DNA from: Gnetum montanum
Lineage: Eukaryota > Streptophyta > Gnetopsida > Gnetales > Gnetaceae
Length of the DNA: 64,000 bases
Direction: 5' to 3'
Assembly: GCA_015680685.1 (NCBI GenBank)
Contig: MNCI01023539.1
Span: 414,920 to 478,919, forward strand
Position 1 is the first letter of the stretch. Each line of letters opens with the position of its first letter. This document shows, piece after piece, positions 33,206 through 44,084 of this stretch. The position numbers were made by a program, and so were the translations under genes. A model generated the notes under the pieces. It was not told the DNA's origin. It did not search any database and saw only the letters and a list, made by a program, of their open reading frames with translations.

Positions 33206-34617
33206 GCCTATAGAAATTTAAGGTACAACACAATATACCAAATTTTGAAGATTTTTCTGAAATGAATGATAGAAACTAAGGACATGTGGACAAGTGTTAA
33301 AAGGTTCTAGGGTAATTTACTTAGTTTTGAAGGCACAAATAATTATATGTGGGAGGAATTGATCAATAAGGCCTTGGGTGGTAAGGGAAAGAAAAAGGCC
33401 ATGTGATGGTTCATAGGAACATTGGAATTTGGAGGGATAGTAATAAGGGAAAGAATATTGTTGAAAATATGCTGAGGGTAATAGATGGTGTGTGGAAGAT
33501 GGGTTATGAGTGCAAATTACAAAAATTACGCAAGTGGGTCCTCCCCAAAGCAGATTCCAACCTATAATGCCCATGCGTAACCACCCCTAAAAGTGTCCAT
33601 GGGCACTCGAAGGGTTAGATGTAATCCACACTGGTTCCACATAACACACACATGTAAGTATCACTAGGATGACGTAAGAATTTTATGTTATACGAGACAT
33701 GAGCCACAATTACACGGACAGTGAGATGAGACAAACTACAAAAGGGATTGTAGAGATTCGAACATGAGGTAATTGACCTAGGGCATAGTGAATCCTGCGT
33801 GTAAAGCATGATTAAGGTGTCATTAACTCGTCGTTCTAGGATTAGGACCAAGTCCATTCCTCTAATCAGTGACACCGCATTGTTTCATCCCATGATGAGC
33901 GACTATGAGAGTACTAGAACAAAAAGGTGTACCATCACTTGGCATTTGGTTCAAGGGAGGAGTGATTTTTGCTTTGTGGCACTTCCTCTTTCTGCTTTTC
34001 TTTTCTTTTTCTTTTCTCTTTCTTTTCTTTCTTTTTTTTTCGATTGCTGAATCCAGAGAGAAGTCACCAACCTTCAGGAATGGGTGCATGTCTTTCCAGT
34101 GGGACCCCCTAGAACAGCATCAGATTTTTGAGTGCCCTTTTGATTACTCTTACTCCCATTTTTTGTTAGATCTACAAGGATCTTAGTACAACCACATTGC
34201 ATGATAACTCCCACAAACATCACCAAAGAGAACCCACAAGTCCCCTTGATGTCACACCCTAATCATTCCCTCTTGGTCCATCCCTCTTCATTCTGGGTAC
34301 AATGAACACAAAATTAATTTTAAGTTTTAAGAATGTCAAGAATATCACTGTACCCTTAAGTAGAACCTCTTATTTGTAGAATGGATGAGTGGGTGTAATG
34401 GGCTCACTGTCCAAATAATTGATTGTTCGAAACTCAATAACATAGAACACACCTCAACCAATGAGCCACATGAGTTTTTTATTCGTAGATGAGATTACTT
34501 ATAAAAAAAGTAAAAAGACAAAAAGATAAAACAAGAAATTGAAAAATAAAAAATTGGAAAACAAAAAATTGTAAAATTGAAGAAAAAATGAAAAATATTT
34601 ATTAATCCTGCTTGTTA
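33206..34617 (-). other. Element E spacer
   Basis: Non-coding. Contains the conserved block in reverse at about 33,534-33,552, T/C-rich low complexity at 33,985-34,040 and A-rich sequence at 34,500-34,600 after the gag stop. Near-colinear with 53.97-55.28 kb of element B. Confidence 0.65.
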
Positions 34618-36603
34618 TTAAAATGGGGGATATCCCCCATAACTAAATGGTTGAGCATGGCAAGGAATAATAAATGAAAGATTAGGATCCTTACATGTTG
34701 GAAGTATTGAAACTTGGTTATACTTACCCCATTTGGCTTCACACACCTGATTATAGTAAGCATAGTGGGGCAACTTGTAAGATCTGGTTCCCTAGTAAAG
34801 AGTTGACCCACTATGATACTTGAGAGCGTAAGATGGTATTCAAGGATCAGGATGTCACTCTCCATGATTGTATTCATTGGGCCATATGGTTGTTGGAGTG
34901 TTAGTTGGTGGCCCTGATGAAATAACACAAGACATTGGGTTCGAAGAGAAGGATGCACCACAGTGTTGGACTTGTGCTAAGTTGGAGAATGCAGTGGCCT
35001 TGGAATTGTGTTGTCCCTTCCTATGGTCATGTCTAAAGAAGGGACTCTTTCGATGTTGAGGAGGCCTCTCACTACTGTTGGCAATAGTAGCACAAGTAAT
35101 GTTCGTGGGTTGTTTCTGTGGTGCAGACACTTCAAGAACAATTGGTGGCGATGTAGAAGGAGAGAAAGGATGAGAATGTTGAAATTTTGGAGAAGTGTAA
35201 GGTACAAAAGGTGGTGGTTGTGTTGAGGACATGGGTTGGTAGTATTGAGGAGAATGGTAATGCAACGAGATAGAGTATGTTGATCTAGTTGGGGAAACAT
35301 GATGTTGAACTAGATAAGCATTTAGATTCAAATCATACGAAGGGTGTCTCTAGTTTAGGGGTGGCTTCCCCCACAACTAGGATTGCTGCCATTGTGATCA
35401 AACACAGTATCTCTGTACAAACTCTAGGTGTAATGTGCTTCCCCAATGCTCATATAAATGTAACAAGATTGGGCATTGGCCCTTGGGGTGATCGTACAGG
35501 AAAATGTTTCATTCATATGTATGATTGGCAGTCGAGCTCTTATTTTCTTCATCCCTTCTTTCTGATTATCTAATGACATTTTGTTCTACTTCTCGAGTTG
35601 TCAAAACTCTATCTCCAATAATATCGATATATTCTCCACACTTTTTATACATCCATTCCAACATCTTATTGATCTTTGCCTTGAATTCTTCTAATGATTG
35701 TTGTACTAGAAAAGATGATTTTTCCTCCTTGTGATAGGTTGATTTCTCCTTTTTATGATTATGGACCTTTGTTAAGTTGAGATTTTGGTCTCATTAATGT
35801 TTTTCAACAATCTCCCATCTAGCCATTTCTCCTTCTTCTTTTCCTACTCACTTAATAAGCTCTTGGAATTGATGGGTTCGTAGTTCGTATAGTTGACCTT
35901 GGGCATACATCCCTAGGGTCTCTCTTGTTTCATCACGAAGCCCATCAATGATATGGTACATTAGCGTTTCTTCGGAGAACTCATGGCCTGGACAGTTGTT
36001 TAACAGTGCATAATATATTTCTAAGGCCATGTCCAAGGGTTCATGTTGTGCTTGTTTCCACTGTTGGATTTGTTTCCTCAAGGCCGACACTCTTGCGTAG
36101 GTTTGATATCATTCGTTAAAGAGTTCTACCAATTTTAGCCAATGTCGTATTGAATTTGGTTTTAACAATCTATACCATACTTTTGCTTGGCCAACGAGTG
36201 TCATAGGAAAGAGCTTGAGTTTTTTCCAACCATTATCAATGTTGTTCCATGCACAAGCATCATAGAAGGCTTGTAAATGTTGTTGCGGATCTAATTCATA
36301 GCCTCCTGAAAAATTGGAAAAGTTGTTTAAATTGAGCCTGGGTAGACGACTCTCTTTACAATGCCTACGAGAGATTCGAATAGCCTCTTGTATTTGCGTT
36401 AGGCTTGTAGTGGCCAATAGGGGTTCATCGTCATCTAGTAAGTTATGCTTTCGTGCGTTGGAACGATGTTGCCTTCATTTATGTTTATAAGAAACCCCCA
36501 CTTCGGGTTGCGTACTCCAATCTTCATTGTCATATAATTTGTTGGTTCTCCAATGAATTTCCTTACTAGATATGGCATTCTTGTAGTCTTGTAGGAGAGG
36601 CAT
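34618..36603 (-). pseudogene. gag: Element E gag (or E/A hybrid) with stops
   Basis: Starts MPLLQDYKNAISSKEIHWR at 36,603. The region near 36,109-36,417 carries GYELDPQQHLQAFYDACAWN and KVWYRLLKPNSIRHW. The core, QTYARVSALRKQIQQWKQ, is at 36,030-36,090, and the Pro-rich C-terminus ends GGYPPF at 34,618. The zinc knuckle near 35,480-35,510 is broken (first Cys codon is a stop, second Cys replaced). Because E's 5' LTR is gone, the most upstream part may derive from element A. Confidence 0.82.
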
Positions 36604-36724
36604 GGTTGTGCAATTGTGTGTGAATTTGTATGTGACTTTTGTAATTATTTCTTTCTAAAAGATGTATCGTTAATTCCTATACAGTGACCTTGTATGATAT
36701 AACTAATCTAGATAACTAGCACCA

Positions 36725-36742
36725 TCCCCAGCAATGGCGCCA
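36725..36742 (-). other. Primer binding site of element A/E
   Basis: The minus strand reads TGGCGCCATTGCTGGGGA, identical to element B and two transitions away from the tRNA-Asp complement in C. Confidence 0.8.
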
Positions 36743-36743
36743 A

Positions 36744-37612
36744 TGATGAGTGGCGAGGTACCCCTACACTCAACCATACGAATACGAGCGTTTCATGCAT
36801 GATCCGGTTGAACTCCGCAGATGGGCTAGTTGTGGTATCTAGATAGTTACTTGTAGATCGCAGTTTGCTATCTTCCCACCTAGACTAGTATTAGCTTTTT
36901 CACGTATGGTTTAGTCCAGAGTGAGGTGTATGATGTGTTCCTATACTAATACTACTCTTGGGCTAATGGAAAATAATATTAACTAAACAAGGAGAGGGAG
37001 AGAGTGAGAGAGAATCTAACTAGCCTAAGTGCGATGAGCATCCATTCCTTAACCATCCATACACATCTTAGACCTTATGCACAACTACTACTGGGATTAC
37101 TAAGCGCAAGTCCTAGGTACGCTACTAGGTTACCAAGTAGTTACACTTAAATGCTCGTGATTAAGTCATACTCATTCCGCGTTACTAGGAATTTAGGGTA
37201 AAGAGATGTTAACTACGAAAGCAATAAATAACAATAAAAATTAAATAATTAAACTAAGTGAATGCTGCAATGATGAAGTGATCTTGATCTTTATTGTCGA
37301 TCATGTGTGTGTCCAAGTACGTCACACTCGAATAAGGATGCCGTACAATTACAATCACCACACTGTAGGCATACACTCGGAGAGAAGGGTTGAGAGGAAA
37401 AACTGATGTAAAAAGAAACTTAAACTTAATGACTCTAAAAAACTCTAAGAACTAATCCAAAACCAAGTGTGCCACCTTTTATTTATAGGCCCACATGGGA
37501 ACTACGATATCCCATACGCGATATCGCATGCAGGCCGCGATATCGCATACTAGATAACAAGGGTCCGATAACAGGGGTCCGATAACAGGACCTGACAGAC
37601 CATGAATCATCA
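36744..37612 (-). repeat. 5' LTR shared by merged elements A and E
   Basis: TGATGAGTGGCGAGGTACC...GAATCATCA, 869 bp. The outer end carries GGGTCCGATAACAGG units otherwise seen only in A's 3' LTR, so at least the outer part is A's. Right flank ACCAT, then LINE sequence. Confidence 0.88.
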
Positions 37613-37617
37613 ACCAT

Positions 37618-38232
37618 ATAATAATATAGATTAGAAAAGACTACAAAAATTTTTTCTTTTGATCTCTTATGCCAAGATTTGCTTCTTGTGTTACTTATTT
37701 CTTAGAGAAAATAAAGCTCATATGCAACTTGAAACCCTTTGAGCAATAAGGGTAGTCCAACTATAATTAATGGCAAATTCAACTCCCAATATTCATAAGA
37801 TTCAAATATATTAAGTCTTTTTTCTCCAAGAAAAAATTGTAACTTCTAATTATACAAACTATAATTTTAGTCTTATCAATATTAACTTTCATACTAGAAT
37901 GGTTGCAGTAATCATGGAGAATTCGAAGCATATAATTTAATCCTATAGCTAATTTTGTAATAGGCTACATCATTAGCAAAGAGAAGAATGTTCAAAAATA
38001 ATCTATTTACTAACATAGTATGATTATAGGCATTTTGTATCCATTACTCTAATTCATCTATAAATATACCAAAAAGGGTAGGGACAAAGGGCATTCATGT
38101 TTATCTTCAATTGAGTTATTGATAATTGTTCCTTTTCCAATAAGATTATTTTTAATAAGAATGTTAACTATCTCATAGATTTTTGTAGTAGTAGAAAGGA
38201 GATCTTGTGGAATGTTTTGATGCTTTTAAATG
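37618..38232 (-). pseudogene. LINE copy 1, reverse transcriptase remnant
   Basis: Continuation of the LINE interrupted at 16,191. Minus-strand fragments AFKSI.....LL, ECPLSLPF.VYL and MKVNIDKTKI-like sequence correspond in order to palm and thumb parts of non-LTR reverse transcriptases. The YADD region near 37,980 is too decayed to read. Many stops. The 5' part of ORF2 and all of ORF1 are missing; the copy ends where HD2 copy 2 begins. Confidence 0.65.
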
Positions 38233-38234
38233 AA

Positions 38235-39135
38235 TCATCTGAGGATGACAAGGCTTTATAGAAGGCAAATCATACTCATGAGAATGGTGAGTCATTGTTT
38301 TCATTTTATTATTTTGGTAAATGAAAAATTTTATGTTACTATCACATTCGTAAGATGTTACCCCATTGTAATTTTATATGGTTAGACTTCCTAACAGAGT
38401 TACATCCCCTGATTTTTCATAAATAGCAGGTAAAAAGGATGCCCTAGCAGCTACTAGAGTGAAAGTGATAACAAAGATGGATGCTAAGGTAGTAGCAAAG
38501 ATAGATGCTAAGGGCGTAGCAAAGACAGATGCTAAGGGGGTACCAAAGAAGGATAATAAGGGAGATGCCAAGCCGAAGGCCAAAGCATCTAAGTCTGAAT
38601 TAAAAATAGGGTCTTAGAAGAAGAAAGATAAAAAAAAACTCGTAAAGCCTCCTGATGCCAAGCCAAAGGCTAAAACAGCTAAGTCTAAATTAAAAATAGG
38701 GTCCTAAAAGAAGAAAGATCAGAAAAAACTTCTAAAGCCTCTTGAGCCATTAGGTGAGGATGATGATGATGATTTTAAAGATGACGATCAAGAAGATGAA
38801 GGAAAGGATGGAGAAAATGATGATTTTGAAGATGAAAAGGATGGAGATGATGATGATTTTGAAGATGATGATGATGAAGATAAGGTCAAGGATGGAGACG
38901 ATGATTAAGTGTTGTTCATTATTTATATGTCTATTTTTCATTGGGTGTTTTCAAGTATTGACCAACTTGGAAGTCTTAATCTTGCATGTCATATTATATT
39001 CAAGACACGAGGGATGCATCCAATGAGGATGGAAAAGATGGCTTTGATGACGAAGATGATGATGATGAGGATGAGGATGATTGTTCGAAAGAGTATTCTC
39101 CTTCTCTTTACAATAAAATCTTTAGTAAGGAGTGA
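38235..39135 (+). pseudogene. HDT: HD2 copy 2: Lys-rich and acidic exons only
   Basis: Exon-like piece 38,235-38,286 (ESSEDDKAL then a stop; donor G|GTGAGT) is in phase with the Lys-rich exon 38,430-38,908, which matches copy 1 exon 3 and keeps one frame for 158 codons: Ala/Lys repeats, two in-frame stops after a GS dipeptide, then a long Asp/Glu run ending TAA at 38,906-38,908. The last exon, 39,004-39,135, is acidic and ends KEYSPSLYNKIFSKE. Its acceptor has changed from CAG|G to CAAG. The nucleoplasmin-like domain that defines HD2 activity is absent, so this is a partial duplicate. About 100 bp of upstream intron also matches copy 1 (9,112 onward). Confidence 0.75.
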
Positions 39136-39305
39136 AAGCCCATGAGGGTGCTTTTTGAACAAGTGCAAGACTCGATCCATTTCCTACCCTGGAGTGGAGC
39201 TTTTTTAGAATTTGTTGTTAGGATGAAAACCTAAAAAGACATTTGTAAACTTATTAGGCTTTTTATTTAGCCTCTCTCTTCTATGTTGATTATTTGTTGT
39301 ACTTT

Positions 39306-40970
39306 GAATTTTAAAAAAATATTCATTTATTATAGAACATACAGCCAACATGAACTTTTGTTAAATATAATAGTGTGTTAGATTAGTATACTTGTTGGAC
39401 TCAACTTATGACTTGCAATCCATAAGTTGCATGCTCTAATCAATTGATGACCAAGTCATATGAATAAGCATTTTGTGCATTTCAGTTTCATTTGAAAGCT
39501 TGCTACAGTGAAAACATAGAAGCTAAGTTGTTCCTTGCAATTACATGATATAGTCAGATGGATCTGCAATTGCAATTCTTTAAAGTTATTATTTCAAATC
39601 CACTTTCGAAATCTACATCGTTAATTAATATTAATAAAAAATTTGACAACATTAAACAATGTACACGTGTTGGGAAAACACATTGTCATCGTATTTTCTT
39701 CTTAGCCTTGATTAGTAACCATCATAGCGCTTTGCATTAAGTGTAATGTTTATTACAACGTATGGGATTAGAGCATGAGCATTGCCTCACTAACAATAAG
39801 TTTTAGAAACTAGAAATTTTTATTATGTCCAAGAATTCATCATGGATTTGTTGCACAGTTACAAAATCTCAACATATTTTTGAAAAAAGTTGAAAATATC
39901 ATTGATGTAATGCCCCAAGTAGATAGAGTCAATTTGAAAGAAAACACTCAATAGATTATAACTGATATTATAATTTCTTTGAATGTGAGTCAAAGATGAA
40001 CAAAATAAAAAGAGATGTTCTTCATCTTCTATGCTTTGTTTTCATAGTCTAAAAATACATTCATCTCTTAGTAAATTAATACAATGACTTGTCATAATAA
40101 GGAGATGATTAGAGTTTATTCTTTCTCTAGCAATTTAATTCCATAAATGAATAAGAATAGTTGAAAATAGATACTTTTGAACACTATATAACAACCCTCT
40201 TTAATAGAATGTAAATAAAACTATTTTTTTTCCTTTATGTATTTAACCAAACTTTAGCCAAGACTTTTTCTTTTATAGTCTTCCAAAAGAGCCTTTTGTT
40301 TAAAGGAAAATCCTCTATTACAAGATTCTATGATTGAAGCCATAATTTTTCTTGATACAACCATCCATTTTCTTGTGTAGCATTCATTATCTCCATAGTG
40401 TAATTGACTTCCTCCATGTAACTTAACTTCTTAGTATAATCAATAAATTGACAAAGGGCTTTAACTTCAAGGGGAAGCAATTATGCTTTTAAAAGTAAGA
40501 TATCATAAGAAGTTTGCATTTTCACATGAAATTCACATACAATAAACTGTGTTTGAATATACTCTAATTTTTTCCAATTCATTTTGAAAAGAGAAGGTCC
40601 TCATGCAATACACCCATATAATCATATAGGTTAGACAAGACTACGAAAAAGTTTCCTTTTGATCTCTTATGCCAAGATTTGCTTCTTGCTTTACTTATTT
40701 TTTAGAGAAAATAGAGCTCATATGCAACTTGAAACCCTTTGAGCAATAAGAGCATTCTAACTATAATTAATGGCAAATGCAACTTCCAAATACTTATAAG
40801 ATTTACATATATCAAGTCTTTTTTCACCAAGAAAAAAGTTGTAACTTCTAATTGCACAAACTATAATTTTAGTCTTATCAATATTAACTTTCATACTAGA
40901 ATGGTTGTAGTAATCATGGAGAATTTGAAGCATATAATTTAATTTTATAGCTAATTTTGTAATAGGCTTG
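39306..40970 (-). pseudogene. LINE copy 2, RT end and C-terminal half of ORF2
   Basis: The minus strand reads, from the right, KLAIKLNYMLQILHDYYNHS, MKVNIDKTKIIVC, FFLGEKRLDICKSYKYLE (the motif after the YADD box in non-LTR RTs), then the same decayed C-terminal half as 14,880-16,191. The right end is cut by element F at 40,970. This uninterrupted copy shows the target sequence into which A inserted. Confidence 0.75.
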
Positions 40971-41809
40971 ATGAGTGATGAGGTACCCTTATGTGCAACC
41001 ATATGAATCACTAAGGTGTTCACACACGATCCAGTTGAATCTGTGGACCTATAGTTCTCCAGTGCACTAGTTCCTCTAGGAAGTGAAATGGGCTTTAAGA
41101 ATGTTCATTGTCTTCCCAACTACATTTGTGAAGCTCAAGGGTATGGTTTAAGTATAACTGAGATATATAATTTTTTTCATTTTATGTTTTATAAGTTTAA
41201 TCACCTACAACAAGAATGAAAGGTAGAGTAATTTAAGATCATATATTTACTGCCTAGTTAGCCTAATACAAGTACCCATCCCACTTTCCTAGACACATCA
41301 TGAACACATATAGTAATGCTGGGCTACCAAACATTAAACATTATTGGATTACCAAATACTATATTATGCTTGAAGTGGTCGTGCTTGTGTTCATTAACAA
41401 TTGGAAATTAATTACCTAACTTAAATGCATCAAAGTAAAGTACATAAAAGTAAAGTACATTAAAGGAAATGTTAATCTATTCTCAGTGCTGCAAGGATTA
41501 TCAAAAGGGTTCATTTTTATTCTCGTCACATTGTTATGCTCTAGTACATTAGTGTTCGAACAAAGATCCATACATACTTAGACTTCTACTACAAGCACTC
41601 AGAAAATATTCTAACTTTGGAGAAAACAAACTGCAAGAGCTTCACTATTTTGACTAAAAAACTATATGGAAACCGTGAGCCCAAGCACTATATTTATAGG
41701 CCAACGTATATCTTGTCATATCGGATATCTGACATCACATCTTGACTCCAACATCGGATACCCGATGTTAAGGCTTTGATATCAAGTGTGCAAAAAATGT
41801 AATTCATTG
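40971..41809 (-). repeat. Element F 3' LTR
   Basis: Begins TGATGAGTGATGAGGTACCC, clearly related to the other LTRs but diverged throughout. The U3 has a degenerate version of the palindrome array (TCGGATATCTGACATC, ATCGGATACCCGATG, 41,718-41,770) above TATATTTATAGGCC. The last bases read TCATTG instead of TCATCA. Confidence 0.75.
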
Positions 41810-42434
41810 TACCCCCATGACTGAATGAAAACTCATACTTGAGTGAATAAGAGGAGAAACAAGTCCCTTAAAAAATATTGGGAAGGTATGGGATTATTAA
41901 TTAACATACAAACTGATTTAGATAGAACAAACAAACTCTGAATGCCCAAGTGTACGAAGTTACAATCTTTACAAAATTGGGTGTTCATGATAAGAGAAGT
42001 GAACACCTTGGATAAAATTGACATACAACTCCTCTTGGCAACTAAAGAGTGAGAGAGAAGATCCAACAATCATGAATGATCTACATCATGTGGTACTACT
42101 ACATCATGTTTGATGAAGAAAGTCTTGCTTCCAGTCCATGCTTTCCACTACAATCACAATAGAATCATGAATTAGTATGCAATGTGTAATACATGGCTAT
42201 TAAATGCCTTATCTTGTTGGTGGTTACACTCGACTAGGTTGTGATTGTGGTAGATTGATTCCTTTAGGAGTGTTAGTGAGAAGGTTGAAAAATAGGGTAA
42301 AATAGATAAGCCATCCATTAAATTTGAAAAAATTTAACAAAAGAAAATATTTGAAGAGGGTGTAAGAATTTACAACAATAAAAAGGAAAGTTTACTAAGA
42401 AATTTTGTGAAGATGTGCACAATTGGATGTCATT
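41810..42434 (-). other. Element F polypurine tract and accessory-position remnant
   Basis: Plus-view TACCCCCATGACTGAATG is the reversed polypurine tract. Further on, a minus-strand GTGATTGTAG acceptor-like site precedes a short frame (MDWKQDFLHQT) that weakly resembles the vestigial ORF of C and D. No long accessory ORF is present. Confidence 0.5.
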
Positions 42435-43101
42435 TAATGAGTGGCAAGGTACCCCTACAATCAACCATACGAATATGAGCGTTACACGCGCGATTCGGTC
42501 GAACTCCGCAGACGGACTAGTTGTGGCATCTAGACAGTTAGCCTTAGGTCACAGTTACTGTCTTCCCACCTGTACTAGTATTATCTTTGTGACATATGGT
42601 TTAGTCCAGAGTGAGGTGTATGATGTATTTTCTAATCTAATGCTACTCTTGAAGGCAATGGAAAGTAATATTAACTAAGCTAGGAGAGAAGGGCGAGGGA
42701 ATCTGAACTAGCCTAAGTGCGATGAGCATCCGTTCCTTGATTATCCGTACACATCTTGGACTTCGTGCATGACTACCACTGGGATTACCAAGCGTAGATC
42801 CTAGGTACACTACTAGCTTACCAAGTAGTCACACTTAAATGCTCGTAATCAAGTTGTACTCATTCTGCGTTTTAACGTGAGTTAAGGATGAGAGAGATTA
42901 ACTAGGAAAGCAGTAAATAAGAATTAATTAAATGATTAAACTAAGTGAATGCTACAATGATGAAGTAATCTCAATCTTTATTTCTAGTCATGTGTGTGTC
43001 CAAGTATGTCACACTCAAATAAAGGTGTCGTACAATTACAATCACCACACTGGGAAATAATTCTAACTCTAAGAAGGAAAAACTACAAGAGTTTGGGTAA
43101 G
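42435..43101 (-). repeat. Element B 3' LTR, first part
   Basis: TAATGAGTGGCAAGG...GAGTTTGGGTAAG. It continues at 50,312-50,430 after element C; the joined order matches the intact 5' LTR at 57,401-58,212. Confidence 0.9.
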
Positions 43102-43942
43102 TGATGGGACATGATATCGCGGTCGTTGCAATATCGCATCCCTCATGATATCATGGACGCGATATCACGTCGTCCCCCATAATATTGCGTACGCGATATC
43201 GTGGTGCACCGTCATATCTATAAATAAGAGGCGGCTCTTCCTTGTTTCCCATCCTAAGCTTAGACTGTAGTGAAACTTTGGCAGTTTGATCCCTCCAAAG
43301 ATATAATATTTTCCATGTGCCCGCAGTAGGAACTCCAAAGTGAACGGATCTTTATACGAGCAGACATTATACCTGAACACAAGTTTGTGTATGGCAATAA
43401 AGACGAACTTCTTGGATAAACCTTGTAGTGCATGGAATAGGCTAAATAGGATTTTATTTATTGTTATTTACTATTTACCATTTAAATGCTCTATTAGGAA
43501 TTAAATCTCTCTCAACCCTTCTCTCCTAGTTAAGTGCCTTAGTATGACTACTTCGAGCACGTGCATTATGTGTGGTGATCCTAGCAATGATTAGCATTTG
43601 GTAACCATGGTTGCTTTGGTTCAAGGTGTGAATGGTAAGTAAGAATGGATGCTAATGCTAGGTTAATTCAAACTTAGTTAGTTAGTTAAAGTTAGTCAAT
43701 TAGTCTCTTCAACCCTTCACCTCACTAACTTAGGAGATAAAACCAGAAAAGCTATAAAAATCATATACCTCAGACTTACTTAACCATACACCGTGATAAA
43801 TACAAGTCTCGGAAGACAACGAATAATTAACCTTAAGTGTTCCATGAGGCATGTGGGCACTTAGTCTGCAGAGTTCAACTAGATCGCGTGTGTTATGCTT
43901 GTATTCATATGGTTGAGTGTAGGGGTACCTCGCCACTCATCA
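43102..43942 (+). repeat. Element C 5' LTR
   Basis: TGATGGGACATG...CTCGCCACTCATCA, 841 bp. Palindrome array 43,108-43,205; TATA-like CTATAAATAAGAGG near 43,218. Confidence 0.92.
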
Positions 43943-43943
43943 T

Positions 43944-43961
43944 TGGCGCCGTTGCCGGGGA
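43944..43961 (+). other. Primer binding site of element C (tRNA-Asp)
   Basis: TGGCGCCGTTGCCGGGGA, matching as an 18-nt complement the 3' end of plant tRNA-Asp as I recall it, and shared with Athila-type elements. Confidence 0.88.
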
Positions 43962-44084
43962 CTAAGTGTTTGTGCGCTAAGTAGAACATAGGAAATCACT
44001 CACATTGTTGGGAGCTTAAACGAACCTTAGGGTTAATTAAATGAAAATTTATATAACGGTTAATTAGCACACCGATAAGACACT

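Larger units (their letters stand above)
16192..37612 (-). mobile_element. Element A: outer nested Athila-like element in LINE copy 1
   Basis: Minus-strand LTR element whose two LTRs (16,192 and 36,744-37,612) bound a nest. Flanking LINE sequence reads ...CCCAT before it and ACCAT... after it; the uninterrupted LINE copy 2 reads ACACCCATATAATC, so this is a 5-bp target duplication with one change. Nested inside are element D (in A's 3' LTR), a solo LTR (in A's gag) and element E (in A's leader). The gag at 25.9-28.8 kb and the remnant accessory ORF at 24.1-24.6 kb belong to A itself. Confidence 0.8.
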
